The notes: generated by a model from the letters alone, not told the origin. A stretch of 64,000 bases of DNA from CAWKMN01 sp963850765 (GCA_963850765.1 CAWKMN010000002.1:248001-312000); one strand, 5' to 3'. Shown: positions 1 to 8,589, numbered from the stretch's first letter. Made by a program: numbers and translations.

Positions 1-113
1 ACTCATGATATACCTGTTGCTGCTTTTTGTATCGCGCTGTCATTAGCCATTATGTACGATTCAGAGCCGAACGACAATACAAAAACCGTCCGTTCCCTCA
101 GTCCCCGGAACAC

Positions 114-149
114 AAAAAGCGCCCGGTGATGATCAATTGCCGGGCGCTT
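114..149 (-). terminator. Rho-independent terminator of the lipoprotein gene
   Basis: A perfect ten-base-pair stem (AAGCGCCCGG pairing with CCGGGCGCTT) with a 13-nt loop is followed, on the minus strand, by a run of T. It lies about 40 nt past the stop codon of the minus-strand lipoprotein gene and fits as its terminator. Nothing coding was recognised in bases 1-113. Confidence 0.75.
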
Positions 150-187
150 GTCGAAGGATAAAGCCTTCAAATTGGAGAGAATTGGTG

Positions 188-811
188 TCAGTCCGTGTCG
201 GTCGCTTCCGCTTCGGGTGTGGCTTCTTCAGCAGGTTCTTCGGTGGCTTCCTCGGTCGCATCGCTTTCAGCTGGCTCGACTTCTTCGCCCTCTTCGCCTA
301 AGTCAGGCGAGAAATAGCCGCCCTTGGCATCGAGCACACACCAATCGCCGTCCTGCTCGCGCATTTCGAGCACCAACCGCGTGTTGATCTTGTCCATATC
401 GTCGCCGTTCTGGTTCAGATCACGCTTATCACGGGTCGAAGCGGCCAGTTCATATTCGTCTTCCGAATCCGCGACCATCTTGCCCTGCTCGTTCATTTCG
501 ACCACGTCATACGCGCCGGTGACGATCACTTCTTCGTCGTTGCCGGCCTTGCCATTGTCGTACTTCAGATCGATGTTACGGATCGCGGCGTTCTCACCCA
601 CCCAAGCATTATTCGTCTCGACAAGGGCCGCGGTCGCGTCCTGGTAGCTGTCGCACGCGAGCTTCTGCGCTTCATCGGTGTTGCCGTTCAGGATCGCTTC
701 CACATAATCCTTCGCCGTATCAGCCGAGTCGCTGCTGCACGCCGTCAGCACGGTGGGCACCACCAGCAGCGCCACCAGGACAAGTGCGAATTTCTTCAAC
801 ATAAGGTTCAT
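188..811 (-). CDS. Secreted lipoprotein of unknown function
   Basis: A 207-residue protein with an N-terminal hydrophobic segment ending in the lipobox LTAC (Cys near residue 25), so it should be lipidated and held on the outer face of the membrane. The middle (about 30-160) resembles small NTF2/DUF4878-like lipoprotein folds in length and pattern, but I see no catalytic motif. The last 40 residues are a low-complexity Glu/Ala/Thr tail, typical of a flexible surface spacer. Two Met codons (811 and 802) are possible starts. A GAGGGGAG ribosome site sits better spaced for the second. A strong terminator follows, so it is monocistronic. Function is unknown. Confidence 0.8.
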   Translation of the reverse strand: MNLMLKKFALVLVALLVVPTVLTACSSDSADTAKDYVEAILNGNTDEAQKLACDSYQDATAALVETNNAWVGENAAIRNIDLKYDNGKAGNDEEVIVTGAYDVVEMNEQGKMVADSEDEYELAASTRDKRDLNQNGDDMDKINTRLVLEMREQDGDWCVLDAKGGYFSPDLGEEGEEVEPAESDATEEATEEPAEEATPEAEATDTD

Positions 812-917
812 AACTCCCCTCTATGGTCGGCTGTTGTACACAGCACGCAAGCTGCCTCACAAACGGCCCGATCATACTGCCTTGTGCCGTTTGGCGCAAT
901 AGACTATCGTCCGCATT

Positions 918-2066
918 TTAGCTGCCGAATGCCCGCATCTGGATGCACGGATAGCTCACGCGAAAGCGAGTGCCCGCCTGGGGCGACGACGTGAATTTGA
1001 CCGTGCCACACAGATAGCGTTCGGTCAGCAGTTTGACGCTGTAGGTGCCCAGGCCGCGTCCCTTGCCCTTGGTTGAAAACGAGCGCTGGAACACCTGAAG
1101 CTGGACCTCGCGCGGCATACAGGCCGGATTATGGACCTCGAACCAGACCTGTTCGCCCGCCGGACCGCACGCCAGCGTGACCGTATCACCCGGATTGGAC
1201 GCTTCCAGCGCGTTCTTGACGAGATTCCCCAGCACGCGTTCGAGCAGAAGCTGATCGCTGTCAAATATGAGCGGCTCCGCGCTGGCAGCGATCACGATCT
1301 GGCGATCCTGCGCCGCGAGATGCCCATCGTAGAACGACTTGACGTTGCGCAGCACGACGAGCGAATTGAGAGGACCGAGCCGCGCGATCAACTCGCCATT
1401 TTCGGCGGCCAGCAGCGCCTGCTGGTTTCGGATTTCATCGATCATTCTCACCGATGCGCGGCAAATCACGTCGGTTATCGTGGGGGTGTCCAGCCCGAAG
1501 GCGGGATTTTCCAGCAGCTCCGCATAGCCCATCACGGTCCCGGCGATGTTGAGAATGTCATGAAAGAAGATGTGTTCGAGCGCCTGACGCCGCTTCTCGT
1601 GGCTGATATCCTGCACGGCAAAGATCACCCCGGCGTTTTTGCCCTGCGCGAACGGTGAGGCCGTCACGCGCAGATCGAGCGCTTCGCCGCTGCGCCGCAT
1701 AATACGGCATTCCTGAATATCTTTTCTCCCTCCCAGGCCGGACAGAATCGCCCGAACTGCGCCGCAGGTCTGGCAGAACTCGGTGGTGCCGCAGCCGGCC
1801 ACGTTCTCAAACGCTCGCACGCAGTCCAGAATTTCGCCGGGCCGCCGGCCTATCACCTGGGCGGGATCCCCGCCGGTGATGTCGAGCAGGGCCCGATTGG
1901 CAAGAATCACCTGGCGCTGCGCGTTCAGGACCAGCACCGCGTCGGGTATAGCGTCCAGGCATTCGGAGAGCAGGGGCAGCCTGGCCGCTTCTTCGCTTTC
2001 CTGCCGGACCTCGTCGGCCGAGCGGCGCTCAGCGGGGGCAAACAGGGTGATAGGTGTTAGGGTCAT
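918..2066 (-). CDS. Orphan PAS histidine kinase with cysteine-cluster PAS
   Basis: A soluble sensor kinase of 382 residues. The PAS domain (about 30-155) carries a conserved cysteine set: DC, then GCGTTEFCQTCGA, then EC. The H-box is FFHDILNIAGT (His is the predicted phospho-acceptor), the N-box is NLVKNALEAS, and the ATP lid region reads STKGKGRGLGTYS. The usual DxGxG G1 box is replaced by an HNPACMP stretch, as in other members of this kinase type. No transmembrane helix is visible, so it is cytoplasmic. No response regulator is adjacent. The start at 2066 is chosen because GGAGG lies 5-6 nt upstream; another ATG at 2078 is in frame. It is a clear paralogue of the kinase at 46607-47743. The clustered cysteines suggest redox, metal or Fe-S sensing (inference). 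Confidence 0.88.
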   Translation of the reverse strand: MTLTPITLFAPAERRSADEVRQESEEAARLPLLSECLDAIPDAVLVLNAQRQVILANRALLDITGGDPAQVIGRRPGEILDCVRAFENVAGCGTTEFCQTCGAVRAILSGLGGRKDIQECRIMRRSGEALDLRVTASPFAQGKNAGVIFAVQDISHEKRRQALEHIFFHDILNIAGTVMGYAELLENPAFGLDTPTITDVICRASVRMIDEIRNQQALLAAENGELIARLGPLNSLVVLRNVKSFYDGHLAAQDRQIVIAASAEPLIFDSDQLLLERVLGNLVKNALEASNPGDTVTLACGPAGEQVWFEVHNPACMPREVQLQVFQRSFSTKGKGRGLGTYSVKLLTERYLCGTVKFTSSPQAGTRFRVSYPCIQMRAFGS

Positions 2067-2270
2067 CGCAGCCTCCATGTTGACCAGCCAAGGCAGATTG
2101 TATCCAACCCGGGAGGTTTTTTCTACGCGTCACCGTGGCCGAGGGATCAATCCACACCGATGCGCAAATTAGTACCAAAGTACTGCGAAACCTATTGCGA
2201 TATTGCCAGTCGAAATAAGCAGATAACCGTAACATCAATCCAACAAACAGCACATAAGGGAGACAGTCAC

Positions 2271-3227
2271 ATGGGAAGCAAAGCTCGTTTCAGCTTATTC
2301 AGTCTGATCGTGGCCGTTCTGGCCCTGGTCCTCGCGATCCCGCAGGTGATGGCGCAGGACGACAACGTCACGAAGATCGAGTTTACCGGCACCGTCACGG
2401 CGATTGCTGCCGACGGCCTGACGCTGACCGTGGATGGTCTGGTCGTGGACGTAACCGATGCGGAGATCAATCTTGTGGTCGAGGTGGGAACGCTCGTGAA
2501 GGTGGAAGGCACGCTGTTGGACGACGGCTCGGTGGCCGCCCGTGAAGTCGGCGCGCCGGATGATCAGATCGGCGACGACTCCGTTGACGACAGCGGTAAT
2601 GATTCGGTCGATGACAGCAGCGATGATTCGGCCGACGACAATGGTGATGACAGCAGCGATGATTTGGTCGACGACAATGGTGATGACGACTCGGCAGACG
2701 ACGACGCGCTGGAACTCGTCGGCACGCTCGACAGCCTGAACAGCGAGACCGCGGTCGTGGGTGGGATGGCGTTCAGTGTGGCCAGTGCCGAGATCGATGA
2801 GGACGTCACGGTGGGCGAACTCGTCAAGATACATGCCAGTCTGTCGGACGATGGCGCAACCTGGGCGGCTCGCGAGATCGAAGTGGCCAGCGCCGATGAC
2901 CTGAGCTTCGACGACTCCGGTGATGACTTAGGCGATGACAGCGGCGACGATGTGGGCGACGACCACGGCGGCGATAACTCTGGTGATGACTTCGCAGACG
3001 ATAGCGGCGACGATGTGGGCGATGATCATGGTGGTGATGATATTGGGGACGACCACGGCGGCGATGACTCGGGTGATGACAGCGTAGACGACAGCGGCCA
3101 TGATGTGGGCGACGATCACGGTGGCGACGACGGCGTCAGCGATGATGGCAGCGGCCACGATGCGGGTGATGATCATGGCGGTGACGGTGGCAGCGATGAC
3201 TCTGGACATGGCGGCGGCGACGACTAA
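2271..3227 (+). CDS. Secreted DUF5666-like protein with Asp/Gly/His-rich repeat tail
   Basis: The start at 2271 follows GGGAG and gives a typical signal peptide (cleavage near MAQ-DD, residue 26). Two beta-rich DUF5666-like modules follow: about 30-95 (TGTVTAIAADGLTLTVDG) and about 145-205. They are separated and followed by acidic repeats. The last ~100 residues are tandem variants of GDDHGGDDSGDD, rich in Asp, Gly, Ser and His. Such repeats could bind divalent metal or act as an extended surface linker; no enzyme motif is present. The protein has 318 residues. The same DDHGG motif reappears in the gene at 3939, just past the sigma factor, suggesting one functional set. Function is unknown. 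Confidence 0.8.
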   Translation: MGSKARFSLFSLIVAVLALVLAIPQVMAQDDNVTKIEFTGTVTAIAADGLTLTVDGLVVDVTDAEINLVVEVGTLVKVEGTLLDDGSVAAREVGAPDDQIGDDSVDDSGNDSVDDSSDDSADDNGDDSSDDLVDDNGDDDSADDDALELVGTLDSLNSETAVVGGMAFSVASAEIDEDVTVGELVKIHASLSDDGATWAAREIEVASADDLSFDDSGDDLGDDSGDDVGDDHGGDNSGDDFADDSGDDVGDDHGGDDIGDDHGGDDSGDDSVDDSGHDVGDDHGGDDGVSDDGSGHDAGDDHGGDGGSDDSGHGGGDD

Positions 3228-3329
3228 CGCGGCCGGCCGGTAATCCCTGCCCCAATGAAGTATTGACGGGAGGGCCGCACAGGTTCTCCCGTCTTGGTGA
3301 AACGACTACCAGGGTGCGCGCAGGCGGTT

Positions 3330-3335
3330 TATAAT
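3330..3335 (+). promoter_or_regulatory. Candidate -10 element upstream of the ECF sigma gene
   Basis: A perfect TATAAT lies 14 nt before the sigma factor start. No convincing -35 hexamer is seen at 16-18 nt upstream, so this is a weak prediction. The same TATAATGG context precedes the phosphodiesterase gene near 38583. Confidence 0.3.
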
Positions 3336-3349
3336 GGCGGCAGGCTGAG

Positions 3350-3952
3350 ATGACGATAACTGGTGACACCATGCTGTTTTTGCTGCTGGCATTTCCTGAC
3401 CTTGCCGAAGAAGACCGGCTGCTGGCCCAGGCCCGACGGGGGAGCCGTCAGGCCGTGGGTGAAATTTATGAGCAGTATTTTGACGCGGTCTACCAATTTG
3501 TCCGGTGGCGGGTGAGTGATCCCGGCCAGGCGGAAGACCTGACCAGCGAAGTGTTTATCAAGCTGCTGGCGGCTCTGCAAGGCCCGAACGCGCCCCACCA
3601 CAGTCTGCGCGGGTGGTTGTTCCGCGTGGCGCGTAATGTGCTGTACGACCATTATCGCCTGCCGGACATGACCGATGAACTGGATGAATTGCTGCCCGCG
3701 CCGGATGATGCCGAATCCTTTCTGATTGAGCGGACCGATGCGGAGCGAGTCCGGGAAGCGCTGCACGCCCTGGCCGCGGATCAGCAGGAAGTGTTGATTT
3801 TGAGGTTTGGACAGATGATGAGCCTGGAAGACACGGCTGACAGCATGGGACGCAGTGTGAGCGCCATCAAATCGCTCCAGTTCCGCGCCATTCAGACGCT
3901 CCGCCGCGCGATGGGCGAAGAGACGATGGAGGCCGGTTATGGCGTCTCATGA
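3350..3952 (+). CDS. ECF-family RNA polymerase sigma factor
   Basis: A 200-residue sigma-70 family protein. Region 2 (about 24-95) contains EIYEQYFDAVYQFV and the SEVFIKLL / RGWLFRVARNVLYDHYR stretch that contacts the -10 element and core polymerase. Region 4 (about 135-190) has AADQQEVLILRFGQMMSLED followed by a helix-turn-helix (GRSVSAIKSLQFRAIQTLRR). The stop codon overlaps the next gene by 14 nt, so the two are translationally coupled. The partner has the usual layout of a membrane regulator of an ECF factor. The start at 3350 is preferred over 3371, which has no ribosome site. Targets are unknown; the Asp-rich gene upstream is a plausible candidate. Confidence 0.92.
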   Translation: MTITGDTMLFLLLAFPDLAEEDRLLAQARRGSRQAVGEIYEQYFDAVYQFVRWRVSDPGQAEDLTSEVFIKLLAALQGPNAPHHSLRGWLFRVARNVLYDHYRLPDMTDELDELLPAPDDAESFLIERTDAERVREALHALAADQQEVLILRFGQMMSLEDTADSMGRSVSAIKSLQFRAIQTLRRAMGEETMEAGYGVS

Positions 3953-4955
3953 CCTGATCAACGCCTTCGATGACTGCGTGGAGCGCTTGCGCGAGGGGCA
4001 GAGTATCGATGACTGTCTGCGGATCTATCCGCAGCATGCGGCCGTGCTGCTCCCTATGCTCGAAACCGGGCTGGCGATCCAGCGCGCCGCCCCGGTTATC
4101 CCGTCGGCGGCACGAGCGCGAGTTCGGGCGCGGGTGATGCAGGCCGCCGTGCAGCCTTCCCATCACGCGTCCTGGTTGACCAGCCGCCTGACCCTGATGG
4201 CTGCGTCAATCCTGGTGGTGCTGTTCGGGGCGGCGCTGGTCACGTTCTTTAACCGCACCGACAATAACCACCTGCGGACCGAGCCGATCCCGGCCAGCGA
4301 AACGGCCTCGATCACACCGGGCATAAGCCCCACCACAGCGCCGACGGAAGCACTCACCGCGACGGCGAGTCTCACGGCGACATCGCAGCCAAGCCAGACG
4401 CCCGCGCCGACGATTGCGGCGACAGCGACACTCGGGATAAATCCGCTGGCAATCCCATCGCCAACCACCACGCCGACGCGCGCGCCCGAATGCCGGTTCG
4501 CAGTAACGGCCAGCTCCGCCAACCTGCGCGAGGGTCCGGGGACAGGCTACCCGGTGCTCCGCTTCGCCTACGCGGGGGATGATTTTGAGGTCGTGGCGCT
4601 GCATACGGGCGACGAATGGGTCGAAATTTCAACCCCGGATGGCCCGCACTGGATCGCGACCACTACCGGCGAACTGCGCGGCGACTGCTCCGCTGTGCCG
4701 GATTCGGATACGCCGTTCATGGCGGGCGACGATGGCAGTAACGACTCCACCCCGGACGCTGCGATCGCGACCCCGGCTGGTGATGATCATGGTGGCGGAC
4801 AGGATGACAGCAGCGGTCCGGGCGGCCCCGACGACAGCAGCGAGATCACGGCAGTGGCGGCAGCAGCGACGACAGCGAGCCTGAAGGGGATTAGGGCGAG
4901 GGCGATTTCTCCATCGCCTGGCGTGTGTTTGCTAAGCTATTTTACCCCTCCCTAA
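3939..4955 (+). CDS. Membrane SH3b protein, likely anti-sigma partner; tail frameshifted
   Basis: The N-terminal cytosolic part (1-75) has FDDCVERLREGQ...CLRIYPQHAAVLLPML, a pattern seen in Chloroflexota proteins encoded next to ECF sigma factors. A transmembrane helix (about 83-104) is followed by a Thr/Pro/Ala spacer. A bacterial SH3 domain follows (about 185-250, with ANLREGPGTGYPVL), then an Asp/Ser/His tail with DDHGGG. The gene overlaps the sigma gene by 14 nt. Near 4842-4843 the reading frame appears to lose one base: the shifted frame continues with DHGSGGSSDDSEPEGD and stops at 4892-4894. The frame as read instead runs into an intergenic repeat and ends in a non-conserved tail. The intact product is probably 318 residues. 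An anti-sigma role is inferred. Confidence 0.75.
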   Translation: MASHDLINAFDDCVERLREGQSIDDCLRIYPQHAAVLLPMLETGLAIQRAAPVIPSAARARVRARVMQAAVQPSHHASWLTSRLTLMAASILVVLFGAALVTFFNRTDNNHLRTEPIPASETASITPGISPTTAPTEALTATASLTATSQPSQTPAPTIAATATLGINPLAIPSPTTTPTRAPECRFAVTASSANLREGPGTGYPVLRFAYAGDDFEVVALHTGDEWVEISTPDGPHWIATTTGELRGDCSAVPDSDTPFMAGDDGSNDSTPDAAIATPAGDDHGGGQDDSSGPGGPDDSSEITAVAAAATTASLKGIRARAISPSPGVCLLSYFTPP

Positions 4956-5060
4956 ATCCCTCCCCGTAAACGGAGAGGGACTTGGCACGCTCCCCTGTCT
5001 CCGCGGTACGGGATTAAGGGGCGCCGACCGAAGGTCGGACGGGGATAGGGGTAAACGCAT
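4919..5060. repeat. Long intergenic palindromic repeat, copy A
   Basis: This block has a close direct copy at 37806-37950. Both begin with GTTTGCNAAGCT, pass through CCCTCCCTAAATCCCTCCCC, CGGAGAGGGACTT, CCGACCGAAGGTCGGACGGG and GATAGGGGTAAACGC, and end with TTCCGTACAC. The first bases overlap the apparent 3' end of the SH3b gene, supporting the view that its true stop is earlier. The internal parts fold into G-C hairpins. Confidence 0.7.
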
Positions 5061-5071
5061 TCCGTACACAC

Positions 5072-5250
5072 TCTAGAGCGTGTTATGAACTCTGATAGGC
5101 CGTGCATGAAACGGCTATTCGCTCGGGAATTAGCCCCTCCCTAAATCCCTCCCCACCGAGCGGAGAGGGACTTCTCGCGCCCTCCCCTTTCTCCACGTGT
5201 GGGGAAAGGGGTCAGGGGATAGGGGCTAAAAGTGCATAACACGCTCTAGA
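5072..5250. mobile_element. MITE-like element with 16-bp terminal inverted repeats
   Basis: TCTAGAGCGTGTTATG at 5072-5087 is repeated as its exact reverse complement at 5235-5250. The 147 bp between them contains one hairpin repeat unit (5131-5229) and no open frame of note. Perfect 16-bp terminal inverted repeats around a short non-coding core are the hallmark of a miniature inverted-repeat element. No target duplication is obvious at the edges. No transposase is present in the window. Confidence 0.5.
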
Positions 5251-5394
5251 CGACAAGGCAGCGCGTTTTTTGTAGGGGCAACCCTTGGGTTGCCCTTATC
5301 TTGTGGTAAATCAAGTGGAATATGTAGGGGCTTATCGCAATACGCCCCTGCGAAAAAATCCCTTTTCCGACTATATGAGAAATGGAGTAACAGC
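5251..5394. repeat. Short palindromic spacers of the GTAGGGGC family
   Basis: Two small units, GTAGGGGCAACCCTTGGGTT near 5273 and GTAGGGGCTTATCGCAATAC near 5324, each fold into a hairpin. Together with the two entries before this one they fill the gene-free stretch 4956-5394. No gene is seen. Confidence 0.55.
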
Positions 5395-6636
5395 CTACAC
5401 CGCCGCAAGCAGCGTCGCGCCAAAATCCGCTGGTTCGCTGCGCTCGATCACCAGACTCGTCGCGTCGTGCCAGGCCATGAAATCTCGCATGGCGGCGGCG
5501 ACATCCCCGATCAAATCCTCGGCCGGCACGATGCCCGGCTCAAGATACAGCGCACGCAGAATGAGCGTGTGGTTCTTGCGATCGAGCTTGGGATCAAAGC
5601 GCCCCACCAGCCGATCCCGGTGCAGGATGGGCAGGCAGTAATAGCCCCAGCGGCGTTTCGGGGCAGGCAGGTAGGCTTCGAGCGCCTGCCGGAAGCCCCA
5701 CAGGCGTTCATCGCGTCCCTTGGCCCAGAAAAAACTGTCGAATGGATTCAGGAACGTGGTGCGCGCGGCGTGGATCGTGCCACCGGCGGCCTGCTCGACC
5801 ACCGGCAGCATGTCGCGGTGGAGGATGAGCGTCCGCGTCTCGCCACCCACGACGTCGGCTTCTCGCTCGACCAGCGTGCCCTCACGGACGAGGGCGGCGA
5901 TGGTTGAGGCGGCCTCGCGGCGTTTGATGTAGGCATAATCCGCGATGTGGTTGGCGTCACCAATGCCCAGGGCGCGCGCCGCCCGCTCGAGATGGTAGCG
6001 CTGGGCTTCATCCGCTGAAGGCTCGCGTGTATCGACCCAGCCCGGCAGCACCCGCTCGCGCAGATCGTACACGCGCTGGAAGTTGGTGCGGTCCGCGATC
6101 ATCACTTCGCCCGTGTTGTACAGGTATTCGAGGGCGTGTTTGGCGGGCTTCCAGTCCCACCACGAGCCGCGCTGGCCGTCGGGTGATTCAAAATGCGATG
6201 CCCGCACCGCACCGTCCGTTCGAATCCGCTCCCTGACGGTTTCGACCAGGGCGATATTCTCCGGCTGATGGCCCCATTCCGGCCACCAACCGCCACTGTT
6301 GCGATAATACTGCATCGTGGGCAGCGCGTAGCGGTAATCGCGCAGCGGGATGATCGAGGCGGCGTGCCGCCAGTATTCAAACAGGCGGCGCTGGGCCGGA
6401 TCGTAGATCAGGCGGTCAAAGTCGGCGGGATCGTAGGCACCGAGCCGGCTCCACAGCGTGACATACTGCGCGCGCCGGATCATGTGCAGCGTGTCGATCT
6501 GCACGCAGCCAAGCTGCTCGACCAGATCGTAGATCCGGTCGGGGGTAGGTGGGGAGTCGCTTTGGTTGAGAGTGGTGAGGGACTGAGCGTGCAGCGCGAT
6601 GGTACGGACAACCGGGAGCGGAAGGGGGGTAGTCAT
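5395..6636 (-). CDS. YcaQ-like winged-helix DNA glycosylase
   Basis: A 413-residue protein of the winged-helix YcaQ/AlkX/AlkZ family (HTH_42), whose studied members remove bulky alkylated bases and unhook interstrand crosslinks. The N-terminal region contains GCVQIDTL; the Gln-x-Asp motif corresponds to the catalytic QxD of E. coli YcaQ. Also visible are EYWRHAASIIP, GSWWDWKPAKHALEYL, a winged-helix stretch around 200-290 and FLNPFDSFFW near 300. The length matches the family. The start at 6636 drops an unlikely upstream extension; the ribosome site is weak. The gene stands alone, opposite to the surrounding repeat spacer. Substrate in this organism is unknown. Confidence 0.82.
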   Translation of the reverse strand: MTTPLPLPVVRTIALHAQSLTTLNQSDSPPTPDRIYDLVEQLGCVQIDTLHMIRRAQYVTLWSRLGAYDPADFDRLIYDPAQRRLFEYWRHAASIIPLRDYRYALPTMQYYRNSGGWWPEWGHQPENIALVETVRERIRTDGAVRASHFESPDGQRGSWWDWKPAKHALEYLYNTGEVMIADRTNFQRVYDLRERVLPGWVDTREPSADEAQRYHLERAARALGIGDANHIADYAYIKRREAASTIAALVREGTLVEREADVVGGETRTLILHRDMLPVVEQAAGGTIHAARTTFLNPFDSFFWAKGRDERLWGFRQALEAYLPAPKRRWGYYCLPILHRDRLVGRFDPKLDRKNHTLILRALYLEPGIVPAEDLIGDVAAAMRDFMAWHDATSLVIERSEPADFGATLLAAV

Positions 6637-6732
6637 GGCGGGACACCTGTCATGAGAATGAAAATGGATGTGCCAGGATCTTAGCACATCCGTTCGAGAA
6701 TGTCAATTAATAATAGGTGTCGGTGCCTTTGC

Positions 6733-7750
6733 TCAAGGCATAGGCCAGGGACTCGCACAATTCCACATGGCGAGGAAATCCTTCTTAAAATTCTCGAACC
6801 ACCAGCTCTCGAACCGGCGTTCCAGGTAAAGGAAGGGCGGTTCGCAGTCCGCGTCCCGACGCTTTCGGATGTCGATTTGGAAAAAATAGGGGGAGGCCGT
6901 CATGATCCCGTTGTCGCCGTCTGGGTCCGAGATAAAATAACCCACCGATGGCCGGTGTGACATCCGCCTTATTTCGATCTGTGAGCTATAGTCGGTTTTC
7001 CAGAGAATCAGGCTATGTTCGGTGGAACGCAGGCGGTGAAGCATCGCTTCAGCCCTTTGTCCCACAAAACTGCTCGTATCGTCAAGGGCACCGGCGTTCT
7101 CACAGTTTACCAGCAGAAATCGGATTTTATTCTCGGGCCGAGCCTGCAAAAAATGGGCTATCTCGTTTTCGCATTCAAGCACACGGTTTACGGATATGCC
7201 GCTGACCCAGAGTTCCTGATTTACACGTTCTATCATTCGCCCGGTGTGCACAAAGGTTGATTTGGGATGAAGATAGGGAGGTCGGATCATGCGTACGGCA
7301 TTCATCACCTCTTCTTGTTGACAGCCTTCCGCGACAGAGCCGGGGCGCAGTATCGGGTCCGCAGGGCGGGACAGCTCGGTCATTATTTGGGGCAAAGCAT
7401 GCATCAAAGGGCCGGGTTGTACAGTCAACGTAATGCAGATCCAGCAGCTCGTAACCCAGAATCTCGTCAGGGCCTTCAAGCAAGAGCGGAATCACTCTCT
7501 TTCCTCGGAACAGAAAATAACGCCATTCGGCACGGACACGGCGCGAATGCATGGAGGCTGGCGAGACGATTAGTACCATCTGGCTGCTCTCATCCAGCCC
7601 GCGTTGAATCGATTCACCCCAATCTTCTCCGGCACGAATATTCTGAAAGTCGATCCAGACATCAATTTGATGCTGCTGCAAAACTCGTTTCAGGTGTTGT
7701 ACAACCGAAATATCGTTGTGGCTGTAACTGATAAAAACCTGCTGCGACAT
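6733..7750 (-). CDS. TIR domain plus PLD-like C-terminal domain protein (one frameshift)
   Basis: The N-terminal 130 residues are a TIR domain: VFISYSHND, VWIDFQNIRAGEDW, VLIVSPASM and the Glu75-Trp pair in RRVRAEW, which aligns with the catalytic Glu of NAD-cleaving TIRs. The frame breaks at 7406-7408 (CCCTTTGATG on the coding strand). Removing one T joins TTRP to LMHALPQIMTEL and gives one 338-residue protein. The C-terminal half (about 180-330) has ELWVSGISVNRVLE, KIRFLLVN and a terminal FESWWFENF, resembling the inactive phospholipase-D-like or DUF5919-type domains attached to prokaryotic immune proteins; I see no HKD motif. An NAD-depleting antiphage role is plausible but inferred. The gene is isolated. 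Confidence 0.72.
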
Positions 7751-7914
7751 AACTTCCTCTCGTGACTAACGCGCGGTGGGATAGGCCCCAGAACCTAACG
7801 TGCATTGCGCTACAAGGGTAACATATCTTTGTTAAGTTCCACACTGGCCCAAAGCGGCCCGATTCGTTATGATGAAAGAGCTTTGGCGAGGAACACGGAA
7901 AAGGATAGTCCTCT

Positions 7915-8589
7915 ATGCAAACCAGACCGGCCTGGGGCGCGCTTATCGCGGGGGCGTTGCTTGTGATCGCGCTGATTTTCTCCCCGATCTGGCTCAAGGA
8001 GTTCTCCGATTATATCGAAGAACCGGCGGCGCAGGCGCCATTCCCCGACGCGTTTTACCAGCTTTCCAGCCAGGCGCAGGATCTTTATCTCGATCTTTAC
8101 GAGGGTGAGAGCCGCCAGATGGCGATCGATCTGGTGGCGGCGCGGCTGGCCGAACCTGTCGATGTTGAGGAACCCAATCTTCCCGCGATTGACCCGAATC
8201 CGTCCGCCGTGCAGCATCTGCTCACCGGGAATTTTGTCACGCTGGATCCAATGCGCGGCGCGGTCGGCGTGGCGAGCCTGTACCGCCTCTCGGATGGACG
8301 CGCCCTTGTGCGGCTCGAAGGGCTGGAGCTGATCAACGGCCCGGATATGCATGTGCTGCTCAGCGCCTATCCGCGCCCGGCATCCAAAGAGGAGCTTGAT
8401 CAGGTGCCGCAGTTCCAGATCGATCTCGGCGCGCTCAAGGGCGACCGGGGCAACCAGAACTACATCATCACCGACCCGGCGTTTAATGTGGACAACTACC
8501 AGCAGGGGAGCGTCGTGCTCTACTCCACGCGCTACGATCTCGTGTTCAGTTACGCCTCGCTGGCCCCGCCGACGAATGTCGTGGAGTAA
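7915..8589 (+). CDS. Membrane-anchored DM13-domain protein
   Basis: A 224-residue protein with one N-terminal transmembrane helix (about 6-26), an acidic linker and a DM13 domain (about 105-215). Diagnostic pieces are GVASLYRLSDGRALVRLEGL, NGPDMHVLLS, LGALKGDRGNQNYII and GSVVLYSTRYDLVFSYA. DM13 domains are proposed to take part in extracellular redox or electron-transfer steps, but the residue chemistry is not settled. The usual DM13 cysteine is not obvious here. A weak AAGGA ribosome site precedes the ATG. The gene is monocistronic. Confidence 0.8.
   Translation: MQTRPAWGALIAGALLVIALIFSPIWLKEFSDYIEEPAAQAPFPDAFYQLSSQAQDLYLDLYEGESRQMAIDLVAARLAEPVDVEEPNLPAIDPNPSAVQHLLTGNFVTLDPMRGAVGVASLYRLSDGRALVRLEGLELINGPDMHVLLSAYPRPASKEELDQVPQFQIDLGALKGDRGNQNYIITDPAFNVDNYQQGSVVLYSTRYDLVFSYASLAPPTNVVE

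Noticed and set aside
7406..7408. Programmed frameshifting at the TIR gene
   Set aside because: CCCTTTG is not a canonical slippery site with a downstream structure. Similar breaks occur across many unrelated genes, so an indel error is more likely.
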